DNA of 64,000 nt from Streptomyces omiyaensis. GTDB taxonomy: Bacteria > Actinomycetota > Actinomycetes > Streptomycetales > Streptomycetaceae. The position numbers were made by a program, and so were the translations under genes. Location: the NCBI RefSeq assembly GCF_014650895.1, contig NZ_BMVV01000031.1:18157-82156 (forward strand), given 5' to 3'. This document shows positions 26,814 to 36,293 of the stretch, in pieces (position 1 is the first letter of the stretch; each line of letters opens with the position of its first letter). The notes beneath the pieces are model-generated. The model was not told where the DNA came from. It made no database searches and saw only the letters and a list, made by a program, of their open reading frames with translations.

Positions 26814-29435
26814 TCACCGTAGTCCGATTCCCTCGTCCGTTCCTGCCGGACCCGATGGCCGGAAGGCGGTACGAACGGCACGTGCCGCGAGGAATCCGGC
26901 CGGCGCACACGCCGCCGCCAGGGCGAGTCCCGCGCCTCCGAGGGGGTCCGTGTCGAGGGCGGTACGGAGGAAGGGCACGTACAGCGCCGCCAGGGCCAGG
27001 AGGGCGGAGGCGAGGACCGAGACCGGGAGGAACAGGTTCTTCCGGGTGAACAGCCGGGCTCGCAGTCCGAGGACGACTCCGAGCTGGGCCGCGAGCAGGG
27101 CGAGGAAGAGGACGCTCTGCCAGTCGAGACCGAGTGCCTGCGCGGCCAGGCCCGCGCCGAGGGACGCCGCCGTGACGACGGCGGCGAGGACCAGCAGTCG
27201 CTGCCAGGCGCCGCCGCCGAGAATGTGCTGGTCAGGAGGGCGTGGCGGGCGTCGCATCGTCCCGGGCACTGCCGGTTCGGCGCCCATGGCGACCCCGGTG
27301 AGACCGTGGGTGAGGAGGTTGATCCAGAGGATCTGCCCCGCTCGCAGCGGCAGGGGCAGTCCGAGGAGGGGGCCGGCCAGCATCACGAGGATCTCCGCCG
27401 CCCCGCCCGCCATCCCGTAGACGAGGAAGCGACGGATGTTGTCGTAGACGCGCCGCCCCTCCTCGATCGCCGACACGACCGTCGCGAGTTCGTCGTCCGT
27501 GAGGACGAGGTCGGCGGCCTGGCGTGCGACCTCGGTGCCGCGGGCGCCCATGGCCACGCCGATGTCGGCCCGGTGCAGGGCGGGACCGTCGTTGACGCCG
27601 TCGCCGGTCATGGCCGTGACCGCGCCCCTCGCCCGCCAGGCCGCGACGATGTCGAGCTTCTGCTGGGGGTCGGTGCGGGCGAAGACGCGTACGGACGTGA
27701 GGTCGGGGATCCGGCCGGCGGCGACGTCCGCTCCGGTGACGACTCGGGCCGTGTGGCCGTCGGTCTCGCCGGTGAGGCCGACGCTGTCCGCCACGGCACG
27801 GGCCGTGGCCGGGTGGTCGCCCGTGATGAGGACGGGGGTGATGCCGGCCGCGCGGCAGGAGGCGAGCGTCCGGTGCGCGTGGGGCTTCGGCGGGTCGCTC
27901 AACGCCACGAGGCCGAGGAGCTTCAGCCCCGACTCGGCCGCGGCGACCGGTTCCGGCACGTCGCCGCGCACGCCTGACGCCACGGCGAGCACCCGGTAGC
28001 CCTCTCCCGCGAGGTCCGCGGCCGCCTTCCCGGCTCTCGCGAGGGTGTCCGCGTCCGCGCCGCTCAGTACCGTCGGGGCGAGGACCGCTTCGGGCGCTCC
28101 CTTCAGACAGACGAGGATCTGTCCCGGGGCTGCCCGGTGCAGGGTGGTCATGCGCTTGCGGAGGCTGTCGAAGGGGGCTTCGGCGATCCGTGGGAGGTCT
28201 GCCCTCAGCTCCGGCTCCGGGGGACATCCCGCCTTGGCCGCCGCCGAGAGGAGGGCGGCTTCCATGGGGTCGCCCACGGCGGTCCAGCGGCTTGGGGGAT
28301 CCGTGGCGTCGGGCGGGCGCAGCGTGGCGTCGTTGCAGAGGACGGTCGTCCTCAGCAGCTCCCGTACCGGCGCGAGCTCGTCCGGGGCGGCGGGTCTCCC
28401 GGCGATCAGGACCTCCCCCTCCGGTTCGTAGCCGACGCCCGTGAGCCCGACGCGCACTTCGGGCGTCCAGACCCGCTGGACGACCATGCGCCCCTCCGTG
28501 AGGGTGCCGGTCTTGTCGGTGGCGAGGACGGACACCGAGCCCAGGGTCTCCACCGCCGGCAGTCGTCGCACCAGGGCATGGCGGGCGACCATGCGGCGGG
28601 CCCCGAGGGCGAGAGCGAGTGTGACGACGGCGGGCAGGGATTCGGGTACGGCGGCCACGGCCAGGCTGATGGCGGTCACCGCCATGGTGCCGGGCGGCAG
28701 ACCGCGTACGAGGCCGAGGGCGAAGACCAGCACGCACAGGGCCAGCGTCACCGCGGCGAGGATCCGGCCGAGGGCGGCGAGGCGGTGTTGCAGGGGGGTC
28801 GCCTCGCGCCGGTCGTCGAGCAGAGCGGCGATGCGGCCGAGGGCGCTCCTCGGGCCCGTCGCGGTGACGGCGGCCACGCCCCGGCCGCGTGCGACGACGG
28901 TTCCCGCGCTCAGGAGGTCGTCGGCGTCCTTGTCCACCGGCACGGATTCCCCGGTGAGCATGGACTCGTCCAGGAGCAGGGCGGACGCCTCGCCGAGCAG
29001 GGCGTCCGCGGCGACGATGTCGCCCTCGCCGAGGACCAGGACGTCGCCGACGACGACCTCCGCGGCCGCGACGTCGCGGACCGTTCCGTCCCGCCGCACG
29101 CGCGCGTGCGGGGCGCTGAGGGCCGACAGAGCGGCGACGGCGTTGTCCGCGCGGACCTCCTGGACGACGCCGACGGTGGTGTTCACGAGGACGACCAGGC
29201 CGATGACGATCGCGTCGGGGTGGTCCCCGATCGCCAGGGTCAGCGCGACGGCACCGAGCAGGACCATGATCAGCGGATCTCGGAGCTGGGCGAGGACCCG
29301 GCTGTACAGCCGTACGGGCCGGCGGGCGGCCACCTCGTTGGGCCCGTCGGCGGCGAGCCGTCGGGCCGCCTCCGCCGGGGTGAGTCCTGTCGCCGGGGAG
29401 GTCCGGACCGCTTCGGCTTCGGCCGGCGTCGTCAT
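26814..29435 (-). CDS. P2-type cation-transporting ATPase (CtpF-like)
   Basis: This 873-residue pump has the cation ATPase N domain, the actuator motif LTGESVPV, and phosphorylation motif DKTGTLT near residue 310. It also has TGDGVNDGPAL and about ten membrane helices with PESLPAV in helix 4. M5 keeps a Glu (GGAAEIL). M6 reads NLLTHGLTG where Ca2+ pumps have NLVTDGLPA, so one coordinating Asp is replaced by His; specificity is uncertain. CtpF is a member of the mycobacterial dormancy regulon. It lies 9 bp after a stress-protein gene and 49 bp before the sensor kinase gene, in one leftward unit. Confidence 0.88.
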   Translation of the reverse strand: MTTPAEAEAVRTSPATGLTPAEAARRLAADGPNEVAARRPVRLYSRVLAQLRDPLIMVLLGAVALTLAIGDHPDAIVIGLVVLVNTTVGVVQEVRADNAVAALSALSAPHARVRRDGTVRDVAAAEVVVGDVLVLGEGDIVAADALLGEASALLLDESMLTGESVPVDKDADDLLSAGTVVARGRGVAAVTATGPRSALGRIAALLDDRREATPLQHRLAALGRILAAVTLALCVLVFALGLVRGLPPGTMAVTAISLAVAAVPESLPAVVTLALALGARRMVARHALVRRLPAVETLGSVSVLATDKTGTLTEGRMVVQRVWTPEVRVGLTGVGYEPEGEVLIAGRPAAPDELAPVRELLRTTVLCNDATLRPPDATDPPSRWTAVGDPMEAALLSAAAKAGCPPEPELRADLPRIAEAPFDSLRKRMTTLHRAAPGQILVCLKGAPEAVLAPTVLSGADADTLARAGKAAADLAGEGYRVLAVASGVRGDVPEPVAAAESGLKLLGLVALSDPPKPHAHRTLASCRAAGITPVLITGDHPATARAVADSVGLTGETDGHTARVVTGADVAAGRIPDLTSVRVFARTDPQQKLDIVAAWRARGAVTAMTGDGVNDGPALHRADIGVAMGARGTEVARQAADLVLTDDELATVVSAIEEGRRVYDNIRRFLVYGMAGGAAEILVMLAGPLLGLPLPLRAGQILWINLLTHGLTGVAMGAEPAVPGTMRRPPRPPDQHILGGGAWQRLLVLAAVVTAASLGAGLAAQALGLDWQSVLFLALLAAQLGVVLGLRARLFTRKNLFLPVSVLASALLALAALYVPFLRTALDTDPLGGAGLALAAACAPAGFLAARAVRTAFRPSGPAGTDEGIGLR

Positions 29436-29444
29436 GGCGCGCGC

Positions 29445-30305
29445 TCACCCTGTGGGGACGGTGATCACGGGGCAGTGGGCCCGGTGCAGCAGTCCGTGGA
29501 CGACGGAGCCGACGCGCATGCCGGTGTAGCCGCCCCGGCCCCGGCGGCCCACGACGACGGCCAGGGCGTGCTCGGCGGCGTCGGCGAGCAGTTCGACGGG
29601 CGAGCCGATGAGCACCTCGTGGGTGAGGCGGACGTCGGGGTACTTCTCCGCCCATCCGGCGGTGGTCTCCGAGAGCAGCAGGCGCTCGGCGTGGAAGAGG
29701 GTGTCCCCCGTACGGAGGGTGAAGACGGGCGGCTGCCAGACCGCGACGGCCCGCACGGAGCAGCGCCGGAGGTCGGCTTCCTCGAAGGCGAAGGCGAGCG
29801 CCGCCCGGGAGGATTCGCTGCCGTCGACGCCGACGACGAGGTGGGGCGGGTCCTGGGTGATGTGCTCGGCGTCGCCGACCACGACCACCGGGCAGCGGGC
29901 CTGGGCGGTGACCGGGACGACGAGGGATCCGGCGCTGAGGAACTCCTCGGTGCGGCTCAGGTGCCGGGAGCCGAGGACGGCCATGGCGGCCCGCTGTGCC
30001 CTTCCCGCGATCACAGCCGCCGGGAAACCGTCGACGAGCGCGGAGCCGACGTGCACCTCCGGTTGTCTGGCCCTGACCCAGTCGGTCGCGGCGCGCAGGG
30101 CGTCCTTGCCGCGCCGGGTCCTGGCCTGGTGGCGGGGTGTGTCGTCGACGTGCTGGGTGTCGTGCGGGGGTGGTACGGCGACGACGAGGCGGAGGACGAG
30201 CCGGCGGCGGAGGGCCTCGTCGGCGGCCCAGGCCAGAGCGAGGTGTCCTTCGCGCACGGGGTCGACGCCGACGATGATCTCGCGGTGTTCCGGGATGGTG
30301 CTCAT
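29445..30305 (-). CDS. Universal stress protein, tandem domain
   Basis: This 286-residue protein has two UspA domains (about 9-145 and 155-285). The second has the full ATP-binding motif, GRRGRGGYTGMRVGS. The first is degenerate (GSRHLSRTEEFLSAGS). Tandem Usp proteins of this class are strongly induced in dormancy regulons. Its ATG overlaps the previous gene's stop as ATGA, indicating translational coupling with the upstream Usp gene. Confidence 0.9.
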   Translation of the reverse strand: MSTIPEHREIIVGVDPVREGHLALAWAADEALRRRLVLRLVVAVPPPHDTQHVDDTPRHQARTRRGKDALRAATDWVRARQPEVHVGSALVDGFPAAVIAGRAQRAAMAVLGSRHLSRTEEFLSAGSLVVPVTAQARCPVVVVGDAEHITQDPPHLVVGVDGSESSRAALAFAFEEADLRRCSVRAVAVWQPPVFTLRTGDTLFHAERLLLSETTAGWAEKYPDVRLTHEVLIGSPVELLADAAEHALAVVVGRRGRGGYTGMRVGSVVHGLLHRAHCPVITVPTG

Positions 30306-31204
30306 GAGGTGCTCCCGTGTCCGGGTCCGTGCCGGGGGACGAGTTCCACCGGGCAGTGGGCGTGTTGCAGCAGGGCGAGTGTGGTCCGGCCCAGGGTCGG
30401 CCCCAGGTAGTCGGGGGCGCGGCGGCCGCCGACGACCAGGAGGTCGGCGTCACGGCTCGCCTCGACGAGGGCTCCGGGCACGCTGGGGTTCTTCACGCCC
30501 TCGGTCTCGATCTTCAGATCGGGGAACTCCTCCCGCAGGAGTCCGGTCGTCCGGGACTGCACGCGCACGCGGTCGGCGGCCTGGTGGCAGGGGCCTGTAC
30601 GCGGTGCCGTCCGCTCGCCCCGTGGCCAGGCCGTTCGCCATACGTGCAGAAGTCGGAGCGGCTGCCCTCGCAGCAGGGCCTCGCGTGCGGCCGCTCGCGC
30701 GCAGCCGAGGTCGTGGTCGTCCCGTATCCCCGCCAGGACGACACCCGGGTGTGCTGTCTCGGCGTGGCCCCGGACCACGATCACCGGTCTGCTCGCGGTC
30801 GCCGCGGTCCGCAGGCCCACCGATCCGAGGAGCAGCGAGGCGAAGCCGCCACGGCCACGGTGGCCGACGACGATCGTGCCGCTCAGGGCGGCGGCGTGCC
30901 GCAGCGCCTCGGAGGGCGGGCGGGCGCTCAGTTCCTTGAGGACGGTCACCTCCGGGTGGTGCGCGGAGACCGTCTCGGCGGCGTGGTCGAGGACTTCGCG
31001 ACCGGTCCTGCGACTCTCCTCGATCTCGGCCTGGAAGAGGTACCGGGCGAGGGCGTCCGTGTCCGTCGCGTGGACGAGGAAGAGGGCCGATCTCCGCAGG
31101 AACGCTTCTTCGGCGGCCCACAGGGCGGCGGACAGCGCCTCTTCGGATCCGTCGACACCGGCGACGACACTTCCGGGGTGCCGGAGTCGCGGGGCTGCGG
31201 CCAT
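30302..31204 (-). CDS. Universal stress protein, tandem domain (operon leader)
   Basis: This 300-residue protein has two UspA domains. The N-terminal one has a good nucleotide motif, GHRGRGGFASLLLGS; the C-terminal one is altered (GGRRAPDYLGPTLGR). The ATG at 31204 has a strong AAGGAGGAG site and was chosen over an upstream start. It leads a leftward unit: Usp, Usp, P-type ATPase, sensor kinase. A DosR-like box lies 88 bp upstream. Confidence 0.9.
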   Translation of the reverse strand: MAAAPRLRHPGSVVAGVDGSEEALSAALWAAEEAFLRRSALFLVHATDTDALARYLFQAEIEESRRTGREVLDHAAETVSAHHPEVTVLKELSARPPSEALRHAAALSGTIVVGHRGRGGFASLLLGSVGLRTAATASRPVIVVRGHAETAHPGVVLAGIRDDHDLGCARAAAREALLRGQPLRLLHVWRTAWPRGERTAPRTGPCHQAADRVRVQSRTTGLLREEFPDLKIETEGVKNPSVPGALVEASRDADLLVVGGRRAPDYLGPTLGRTTLALLQHAHCPVELVPRHGPGHGSTS

Positions 31205-31291
31205 GGCTCCTCCTTGCCGGATGCGTGAGGACTGCCCTTCGACTCTCGCACCGCGCACCGGAGGACCGGAGGGCCGCTGGGGGCAGAGGTG

Positions 31292-31305
31292 GGGCCAAAG
31301 GGCCC
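31292..31305. promoter_or_regulatory. DosR-like box facing the leftward Usp-ATPase-kinase unit
   Basis: GGGCCAAAGGGCCC has perfect GGGCC/GGCCC arms with a 4-bp spacer, 88 bp upstream of the Usp ATG at 31204. It belongs to the family of sites in this cluster. Confidence 0.5.
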
Positions 31306-31331
31306 ACGCGACGGCGACGCGGAACCGGCAG

Positions 31332-31367
31332 GGGCCCGGTCGGGCCCGTCGGTGGACCGTTCGGCCC
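31332..31367. promoter_or_regulatory. Paired DosR-like boxes facing the rightward CBS-nitroreductase unit
   Basis: GGGCCCGGTCGGGCCC-like sequence (31332-31347) is followed 22 bp later by GGACCGTTCGGCCC (31354-31367), one mismatch from the site at 23570. The second ends 79 bp before the CBS gene at 31447. Confidence 0.5.
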
Positions 31368-31446
31368 CTCGCCGACGCGTGGCGGCGCGGTGGACGGTGG
31401 TGGCGTGAAGACCCGTCTGCCGACTGTCCGAACGGGAGGGCCCGCG

Positions 31447-32070
31447 ATGAAGCACCTCAAGGTCGGCGGCCTGATGACCGACGACGTGGTCTCCGCCGTC
31501 CCCGGCATGTCGTTCCGGGACGTGGCGAAGCTCCTCGCCGAGCACGACATCAGCGGGCTGCCCGTCGTGGACGCCGACGACCACGTCGTCGGCGTGGTCT
31601 CCGAGAGCGACCTCCTGGCCCGCCGGGCCCTGACCGCACGGGACGTGATGAGCGCTCCGGCCGTCACCGTGCACGCCGAGGAGGCGGCCGCCGACGCGGC
31701 CCGTCTCATGGTGCGCCGCGGGGTCGAACGCCTGCCCGTGGTCGACGAGGAGGAGCGGCTGGTGGGCATCGTCACCCGCCGCGACCTGCTCCGCGTCTTC
31801 CTCCGTCCGGACGCCGAGATCAGGCGGCGCGTCCGCGAGGAGGTCCTCGCGGACGCCCTGGACCTGCCGGCCGACGCGGTCGACGTGCACGTCCTGGACG
31901 GCGTGGTGACCCTCGACGGGCGGGTCCGGCTGCGGAGTCAGGCCGCGATGCTCCGGCGTCTGGCCGAACGCGTGGAAGGCGTGGTCGCCGTCGTGGACCG
32001 GCTGTCCGCACGTGACGACGGGCCCCGCGTCGAGGGCCCGCCCACGCGGTCGGCCTACGACTTCTCGTGA
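31447..32070 (+). CDS. CBS-pair / BON domain protein
   Basis: This 207-residue protein has CBS1 about 6-55 (DISGLPVVDADDHVVGVVSE) and CBS2 about 62-115 (RRGVERLPVVDEEERLVGIV). A BON-like domain lies at about 130-190 (VHVLDGVVTLDGRV). The linker between CBS domains is shorter than in its paralogs here. ATG at 31447 follows GGAGGG. The nitroreductase gene follows after 28 bp. Confidence 0.88.
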   Translation: MKHLKVGGLMTDDVVSAVPGMSFRDVAKLLAEHDISGLPVVDADDHVVGVVSESDLLARRALTARDVMSAPAVTVHAEEAAADAARLMVRRGVERLPVVDEEERLVGIVTRRDLLRVFLRPDAEIRRRVREEVLADALDLPADAVDVHVLDGVVTLDGRVRLRSQAAMLRRLAERVEGVVAVVDRLSARDDGPRVEGPPTRSAYDFS

Positions 32071-32098
32071 TGACCGCCCCGTACAGACAGGACGTACC

Positions 32099-33091
32099 GT
32101 GTCCCCCACCGCCCTTCTCCCCCGTCCCCTCGTCACCTCGCTGGTGGAGGAAGCCGTCCTGGCGCCCTCGATGCACAACGCCCAGCCATGGCGGTTCGTG
32201 CACCGGGAGGCGTCCGGTGTTCTCGAACTCCACGGCGACCCGACCCGCGGCATGCCCCGCCAGGACCCCGTCCACCGGGCCCTTCACCTCGGCTGTGGCG
32301 CCGCCCTGTTCGGTCTGCGGGTGGCCGCCGAGCACCGGAACCTGCGTCCCGCCGTCCGTCTGCTGCCCACGGCCGAGGATCCCTGGCACCTCGCCGACGT
32401 GCGGTTCGACGGCCCCGCGGAGGCCGCCGGCGATCTGGGGGTGCTCCATCCCGCCCTGGCGCGACGGCACACCAGCCGCTTCCCGTTCACCGAGGAGCCG
32501 ATCCCCGCCGAACTGCTCGACGGCCTCTGCGCCGCCGCCCGGCTGGAGGGCTGCCGCCTGATCGTCCCCGGCGACTGGCACACCGACACCGTCATGGACC
32601 TCGTCCACGCCTCCGCTCTGTTCGAGGCAGCCGACGACGCCGTCCGCGCCGAGATCGCGGCCTGGACGCGGACAGGAGCGGACGACGAAGGGACCGGCGC
32701 CGACGGCGTCCCCGCCTACGCCTTCGGTCCCCGTCAGTACGACACCACCGCGCCCGTCCGGGATTTCGGCGCCCCCGGCCGCATGCCCTCCCGCCCGTCG
32801 GCCCGCTTCGAGAAGACACCGCAGATCGCCCTGCTCGGAACCGCCGCGGACACGCCGGAGTCGTGGCTGATGGCCGGCCAGGCCCTGCACCGCGTCCTGC
32901 TTCAGGCCATGCTCGACGGGCTCGCCACCTCCCTCATGTCACAACCCCTGGAATGGCCGGAACTCCGCTTCGACGCCCGGGACCCCCTTTCGAACGTCGG
33001 TTACGTCCACATGATCGTCCGTCTGGGCTACGGACCGGCCGGCCGGGCGACGCCCCGACGGGCCGTCCCGGACGTCCTCTCCTTCGCGTGA
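32099..33091 (+). CDS. Acg-like nitroreductase-family protein
   Basis: This 330-residue protein begins with GTG at 32099. It contains the FMN-contacting nitroreductase motif LAPSMHNAQPWRF near residue 20 and two related halves, as in the Acg family (Rv2032, Rv3127, Rv3131) of the mycobacterial dormancy regulon. RRHTSRFPFTEEPIP and GQALHRVLLQAMLDGLATS are typical. Acg proteins bind FMN but may lack enzymatic activity and act as flavin storage. It follows the CBS gene by 28 bp and converges on the GH65 gene, 16 bp away. Confidence 0.85.
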   Translation: MSPTALLPRPLVTSLVEEAVLAPSMHNAQPWRFVHREASGVLELHGDPTRGMPRQDPVHRALHLGCGAALFGLRVAAEHRNLRPAVRLLPTAEDPWHLADVRFDGPAEAAGDLGVLHPALARRHTSRFPFTEEPIPAELLDGLCAAARLEGCRLIVPGDWHTDTVMDLVHASALFEAADDAVRAEIAAWTRTGADDEGTGADGVPAYAFGPRQYDTTAPVRDFGAPGRMPSRPSARFEKTPQIALLGTAADTPESWLMAGQALHRVLLQAMLDGLATSLMSQPLEWPELRFDARDPLSNVGYVHMIVRLGYGPAGRATPRRAVPDVLSFA

Positions 33092-33107
33092 CTCGACGCG
33101 GACCGGC

Positions 33108-35507
33108 TCACAGCCTGAACCAGCGCTCCTCGCCGGGAAGGACTGTGAACCTCCGTTCTCCGGGCAGGACGAGGGAGAAGGGGCCTCCCGGACCGGCGGG
33201 GACGCGTACCCCCAGGCGCGCGGGGAGCATGCGCAGGCGGATGCCTCGATGGCCGCCGCAGGACAGCGTGAAGGCGAAGCGGGGCAGCTCACGGAGTGCG
33301 ACGGGATCCACCCGCAGTCCCTCCGGGTCGGCCTCCAGGCCGGTGATCCCGCGCTCGACCAGGTCGATCGTGCCGGCCATCGCGCCGAGGTGGATGCCCT
33401 CTCCGGTGGTGCCGCCCTGGACGTCCGCCACGTCGGAGAGCAGGGCCTCCTCGCAGTACCGCCAGGCTCCGGCGCCCTTCAGGCGGGCGAGCACCCAGCC
33501 GTGGACGAGGCTGCTGAGGGTCGAGCCGTGGCTGGTGCGGCGCAGGTAGTAGTCCACTGTGCTCCGCCAGGTCTTGTCGTCCAGCCGGTGTCCGAGCCGT
33601 GCGAACAGTCCGGCGAGCTCGTCGGGGCGGAAGAGGTAGCCGAGCATGAGGGTGTCGGCCTGCTTCGACGCCTGGTAGCGGTTGACGGTGTCGCCCTCCG
33701 CCTCCAGGATCCGGTCCAGGCGGCGGATGTCGCCGTAGCGGGCGCGGTACGCCTCCCAGTCGAGCTCCGCCAGTTCCCCGAATCCTTCGAACTGGCTGAT
33801 CACCCCTTGGTGGAACGGCACGTGCAGACGGCGTGACACGTCGTCCCACCGGGCGAGGTCCTCGTCGTCCAGGGCGAGGCGTCCGCACAGCTCCTCCCGC
33901 CGTGCGAGGGGGAGTTGGCTCAGCAGATCGAGACCGCGGGCGAGCACCCAGGCGGCGGTCACGTTCGTGTAGGCGTTGTCGTCGACGCCCGGAACCTCCG
34001 CGCCGGGATAGGCGTCGTGGTACTCGTCCGGACCGACCACGCCGCGGACGCGGTAGCGCCCCAGCGCGGGGTCGAGGACGGCGGCGCCCGCCCAGAACCG
34101 GGCGACCTCCAGCAGGATCTCGGCGCCCTCGCCGTGCAGGAAGCCGCGGTCGCCGGTGGCCCGTGCGTACTTCCAGGCGTTGTAGGCGACGGCCGAGCCG
34201 ACGTGCCGCTGGAGCCGGGAGTGGTCGGGCAGCCAGCGGCCCGAGCGCGGATTGAGGTGCGTCTCCTGGGTCTCCTCGTTTCCCGAACCGCCGCTCTGCC
34301 AGGGGTACATGGCTCCGCGCAGGCCGGCGCGCCGGGCGGCCTCTCGGGCGGCCGGGAGGCGCCGGTGGCGGTACATCAGCAGTGCTCTGGCCACTTCGGG
34401 GAAGTGGAGGCCGAGGTAGGGCAGGACGAAGAGTTCGTCCCAGAAGACATGGCCCCGGTAGGCCTCGCCGTGCAGGCCCCGGGCCGGGACGCCCACGTCG
34501 AGGTCGGCGGTGTGCGGGGAGAGGGTCTGCAGCAGGTGGAACAGGTGCAGGCGCAGGATGCGGCCCGCCTCTCCGGGCACGTGCAGCTCGCCCTCCTCCC
34601 ACAGCCGCCGCCACGCCGCTTCATGCGCGGCCCGCAGGGCGGGGAAGGCGGCGGCGTGGGTGGCGGCCTCGATGGCCGCTGCGAGCGGGTCGCCCGGCGG
34701 GCGGTCCGACGAGGTGCGCAGGGCCAGCGTCTTGGTGCACCACGCCGGCCGGCCCCTGGCGATCGGCAGACGGTACGCCTGCACGGTGCCGGTCGAGGTG
34801 CCGATGGTCCGGGCGGGGCGCTCGGGGCTCGTGTCCGTACGGACGGCCAGGGCGATCAGGTGGCCCGGATCGTCCGTGCGACAGGACAGCCCGGCGACCC
34901 CGCCGGACGAGAGGACCGTGCGGTGGCCGGACAGGTGCCGGCTCTCCAGGTGGCGGTAGCGCTCGACGCCGGTGTTGGCGACGTCGCCGTCGAGCACGGA
35001 CTCGACCTCGATCTCGCCGCGCCAGCCGTAGGCGTGGAAGGTGGTGCGCTGGGCGGCGAGCCCGGGGGCTCCCATGTGGACGATCCGGGTGTGTCCCACG
35101 CGCAGTCCGCGCCCCCGGGGGTCCCGGAAGAGGAGGTCGCGGTGAAGGATTCCGCGCCGCAGGTCGAGCCGGACGCCGTAGTGGCGCAGTTCGCCGGAGT
35201 CGGGTGAGAGCCACGGGCCGGCCGCTTCGCCCTCCGGCAGGGGGCGGTACCGCAGCAGCGTCCAGTTCGGGAGGTTGACGAGGTCCTCGTTCTCCACCGC
35301 GCGGCCTTCGACCAGCGAGGTGCGCCGGTCGTAGCAGCCGGCGAGGTAGGTGCCCGGATAGTGCACGGTGCCGGCGGTGCACTCGGGTGCGGAACCCCGG
35401 GTGGCGAACCGGCCGTTGCCGAGGGTGCAAAGGGCTTCCACCAGTCGCTCCCGCTCCGGCACGTATCCGGCGTACTCCCAGGTCCAGCCGTTCCTTCCCG
35501 AGTTCAC
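33108..35507 (-). CDS. GH65-family glycoside phosphorylase/hydrolase
   Basis: This 799-residue enzyme has the GH65 layout: an N-terminal beta-sandwich (about 1-270), an (alpha/alpha)6 barrel (about 320-690) and a small C-terminal sheet. The catalytic acid is the Glu in VVGPDEYHDAYPGAEV, and the phosphate-binding region is HGSTLSSLVHGW. Members phosphorolyse trehalose, maltose, kojibiose or similar, giving beta-glucose 1-phosphate. The preceding beta-phosphoglucomutase-like gene, coupled by a GTGA overlap, would convert that to glucose 6-phosphate. The substrate cannot be told from the sequence. It is last of a three-gene leftward unit. Confidence 0.88.
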   Translation of the reverse strand: MNSGRNGWTWEYAGYVPERERLVEALCTLGNGRFATRGSAPECTAGTVHYPGTYLAGCYDRRTSLVEGRAVENEDLVNLPNWTLLRYRPLPEGEAAGPWLSPDSGELRHYGVRLDLRRGILHRDLLFRDPRGRGLRVGHTRIVHMGAPGLAAQRTTFHAYGWRGEIEVESVLDGDVANTGVERYRHLESRHLSGHRTVLSSGGVAGLSCRTDDPGHLIALAVRTDTSPERPARTIGTSTGTVQAYRLPIARGRPAWCTKTLALRTSSDRPPGDPLAAAIEAATHAAAFPALRAAHEAAWRRLWEEGELHVPGEAGRILRLHLFHLLQTLSPHTADLDVGVPARGLHGEAYRGHVFWDELFVLPYLGLHFPEVARALLMYRHRRLPAAREAARRAGLRGAMYPWQSGGSGNEETQETHLNPRSGRWLPDHSRLQRHVGSAVAYNAWKYARATGDRGFLHGEGAEILLEVARFWAGAAVLDPALGRYRVRGVVGPDEYHDAYPGAEVPGVDDNAYTNVTAAWVLARGLDLLSQLPLARREELCGRLALDDEDLARWDDVSRRLHVPFHQGVISQFEGFGELAELDWEAYRARYGDIRRLDRILEAEGDTVNRYQASKQADTLMLGYLFRPDELAGLFARLGHRLDDKTWRSTVDYYLRRTSHGSTLSSLVHGWVLARLKGAGAWRYCEEALLSDVADVQGGTTGEGIHLGAMAGTIDLVERGITGLEADPEGLRVDPVALRELPRFAFTLSCGGHRGIRLRMLPARLGVRVPAGPGGPFSLVLPGERRFTVLPGEERWFRL

Positions 35508-36277
35508 GGCTCCGCTCCCCACACCGCCTCCACGCACTCCATGAGGTCGGTGACGACGAGGTGGGCGCCGTGTTCGCGCAGCGCGTCGGTGGTGTGCCGG
35601 TCCGGGGTGCGGTCGACGCCGACGACGAGGCCGAAGCCTCCACGGCGGCCGGCCAGGACGCCGGCGAGGGCGTCCTCGACGACCGCGCAGTGCCGGGGGC
35701 GGACGCCGAGGACGTGCGCCGCGTGGAGGAAGAGCGCGGGGTCCGGCTTGCCCGCCAGCCCCAGCCCGGCCGCGCCCTCACCGTCCACGACGGTGGTGAG
35801 GAGCCGCTCCATGTCCGCGGACGCGAGCAGCGCACGGGCGTGGCGGGAGGCGGAGACCGCCGCGGCGGGTACGCGGAGGGAGCTCAAGGCCGTCAGGGCC
35901 CGCGAGGCGTCCTGGAAACCGGTGACCGGTCGGGCGCGCAGGGCGTCACGGAAGGCTTGCTCCTTGCGCGCGGCAACAGCCCGTACCGTGTCGCAGCCGG
36001 GCTGATCGTCCGCCGTCCCGGCCGGGAGGCGGATGCCCCGGGCCGCCAGGAAGGCGGCGGCCCCGTCGTATCTGGACCTGCCGTCGACGTACCTCCGGTA
36101 GTCGGCGTCCGCGTCGAACGATTCCCCGTTCACCGCCCCTGCCGCCCACCGGGGAAGGCAGCCGTCGAAGGCGGTCTTCCAGGCGGCGGCGTGGACGGCG
36201 GCGGAGTCGATCAGCACACCGTCGGTGTCGAGGACGACGGCGCGGGGAGGCGCGGTACGGGCTCCGTGGTCGGTCAT
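35504..36277 (-). CDS. HAD-family beta-phosphoglucomutase-like protein
   Basis: This 257-residue HAD enzyme has motif I VVLDTDGVLIDSA, motif II Ser in AAAVSASRHA, motif III Lys in GLAGKPDPALFLHAA and motif IV VVEDALAGV. The DxD in motif I is present as DTD. The gene order, coupled to a GH65 phosphorylase, supports beta-phosphoglucomutase. ATG at 36277 is preferred because GGGAG lies 5 nt upstream; an ATG at 36304 would overlap the previous gene. Confidence 0.82.
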   Translation of the reverse strand: MTDHGARTAPPRAVVLDTDGVLIDSAAVHAAAWKTAFDGCLPRWAAGAVNGESFDADADYRRYVDGRSRYDGAAAFLAARGIRLPAGTADDQPGCDTVRAVAARKEQAFRDALRARPVTGFQDASRALTALSSLRVPAAAVSASRHARALLASADMERLLTTVVDGEGAAGLGLAGKPDPALFLHAAHVLGVRPRHCAVVEDALAGVLAGRRGGFGLVVGVDRTPDRHTTDALREHGAHLVVTDLMECVEAVWGAEP

Positions 36278-36293
36278 GCGGCTCCCTGGTCGT

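Noticed and set aside
28137..30410. Long rightward open frame opposite the P-type ATPase and Usp genes
   Set aside because: Antisense shadow; it spans the boundary of two real genes.
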